Below, piece by piece: positions 5,424-6,143 of a DNA stretch of 6,143 nucleotides; within the stretch, counting starts at the first letter, position 1, and each line of letters opens with the position of its first letter. The translations under genes were made by a program, and so were the position numbers. Origin of the DNA: Sphingomonadales bacterium (lineage in GTDB: Bacteria > Pseudomonadota > Alphaproteobacteria > Sphingomonadales > Sphingomonadaceae); NCBI GenBank assembly GCA_018067055.1, contig JAGPVK010000264.1, positions 1-6,143 on the forward strand, written 5' to 3'. The notes beneath the pieces were generated by a model. The model was not told the DNA's origin, did no database searches, and worked only from the letters and a program-made list of their open reading frames with translations.

Positions 5424-6143
5424 TTATCCGAACGTACGTTGCCACCAGCCCTGACGCGGAGAACCGTCGCTCGACTCGGTGGCGTCGCTGTCCGATGATT
5501 TTGCTACAGCATCATCTTTCGGTTTGGCGGTCGCTCTCGACTTGCGCGGCTTCGCAGGTGCCTTTTCCTTTACGACCTTGGCCGCTTCTTCTGGCGCTGC
5601 TTTGTCCGATGCTTCCGCACTGTCGGCCTTTTTGGCGCGTGCCCGTGGCGCGCGCTTCACCGGCGGCTTCTTGTCAGCCGTTTCGTCTGCGGAACCACCG
5701 GTAGCATCAGCCGCTGGTGCAGCGGCTGGGGCCTTGGCTTTGCGCGGTGCACGGCGCCGTTTGGGTTTTTCCTCGGTTACGTCACCTTCCGCTGCCTTGC
5801 TTGCCGCTGGCTGCTCAGCCGCAGCTTCGCTTTTGGCAGAGCGGCGTCTTCCGCGTGGTTTGGCCTCGGATTTTTCTTCACTGCCCGTTTCGACCGTGGC
5901 TTCAGGGGCCATGTCCGCCTTGCGGGTGCTGTTGCGACGTTGACGGGGCTTTTGTTGCCCTGTCTGTTCGCCAGCATCGGCGTCATTAGTCTGGGCCGCC
6001 GCACCGTCGGCATTTTCGGAGCCGGTATTTTCGCTATTGCCGGATTCCGAACGATCACCGCCACGGTTGCGTCTGCCCCGCCGACGCCGTTTGCGCTTGG
6101 GCCGTTCGCCACCGTCTTCCCGTTCTCCGCGTTCGCCACGATC
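5424..6143 (-). CDS. rne: ribonuclease E, C-terminal tail (partial, 5' end off window)
   Basis: The last 239 residues of a protein whose catalytic part lies beyond the right edge; the frame is open without a stop from 6143 to the TAA at 5424-5426. The visible part is low complexity: an Arg-rich segment (about 13-28, KRKRRRRGRRNRGG), a Gly/Ser/Asn/Glu stretch, then Ala/Lys/Pro/Glu-rich sequence with basic clusters near 65-75, 95-104, 126-137, 158-172 and 192-209, ending GWWQRTFG. This resembles the disordered degradosome-scaffold tail of sphingomonad and other alphaproteobacterial RNase E, which binds RNA and partner proteins and can be a seed for condensates. The aromatic end motif may be a partner-binding site. 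No catalytic S1 or DNase-I-like domain is visible, so the assignment rests on the tail alone; RNase G or another basic disordered protein is the alternative. An ATG at 5912 is internal, not a start. A strong hairpin follows the stop. Confidence 0.82.
   Translation of the reverse strand, partial: DRGERGEREDGGERPKRKRRRRGRRNRGGDRSESGNSENTGSENADGAAAQTNDADAGEQTGQQKPRQRRNSTRKADMAPEATVETGSEEKSEAKPRGRRRSAKSEAAAEQPAASKAAEGDVTEEKPKRRRAPRKAKAPAAAPAADATGGSADETADKKPPVKRAPRARAKKADSAEASDKAAPEEAAKVVKEKAPAKPRKSRATAKPKDDAVAKSSDSDATESSDGSPRQGWWQRTFG

Noticed and set aside
5777..6139. 120-codon minus-strand ORF overlapping the RNase E tail
   Set aside because: It is in another frame of the same Arg/Ala-rich sequence; the frame ending GWWQRTFG is open throughout and matches the family.
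1..6143. CRISPR arrays, insertion sequences or a defence system
   Set aside because: No spaced direct repeats, no transposase and no defence motif seen; the genes are typical core genome.

Overview
The window looks like a piece of an alphaproteobacterial chromosome, most likely Sphingomonadales (Sphingopyxis, Sphingorhabdus or Parasphingorhabdus type). The grounds are moderately high GC, the protein families and their order, an RNase E with a long Ala/Lys/Arg-rich tail ending in GWWQRTFG, and a short Ppx/GppA protein directly followed by rlmE. The assignment rests on family resemblance, not on a database search.

Layout from left to right. Positions 1-345 hold no intact gene. The minus strand shows a possible broken coding region running off the left edge, readable only if one base is restored in a T-run and one stop is ignored, plus an inverted repeat. 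A minus-strand tRNA-Gln(CUG) with encoded CCA follows at 346-419; it has a good sigma70-type promoter just upstream (433-461) and a T6 run just downstream. Next is a minus-strand YedK/HMCES-type DNA-protein crosslink protein (477-1139). After a 113-bp divergent spacer comes a plus-strand pair, a Ppx/GppA-family phosphatase (1253-2365) and the 23S rRNA 2'-O-methyltransferase RlmE (2362-3036), joined by an ATGA overlap.

The right half is all minus strand. From its promoter-proximal end it reads RNase E (C-terminal tail only, from 6143 to 5424), a strong GC hairpin that probably ends its transcript, a secreted BepA-like M48 metalloprotease with TPRs (5304-3904), and a membrane-anchored ScsC/DsbA-like thiol-disulfide protein (3854-3033). 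The last gene ends tail-to-tail inside the stop codon of rlmE, so the two converging transcripts have no spacer between them.

The genes form three themes: RNA metabolism and the ribosome (tRNA-Gln, RlmE, RNase E), stress and DNA damage (YedK, Ppx/GppA), and envelope protein quality control (M48 protease plus disulfide protein). This is mostly ordinary core genome and I found no convincing new defence or mobile system. The points most worth a second look are the protease/disulfide pair, the broken region beside the tRNA, and the repeating basic patches in the RNase E tail.
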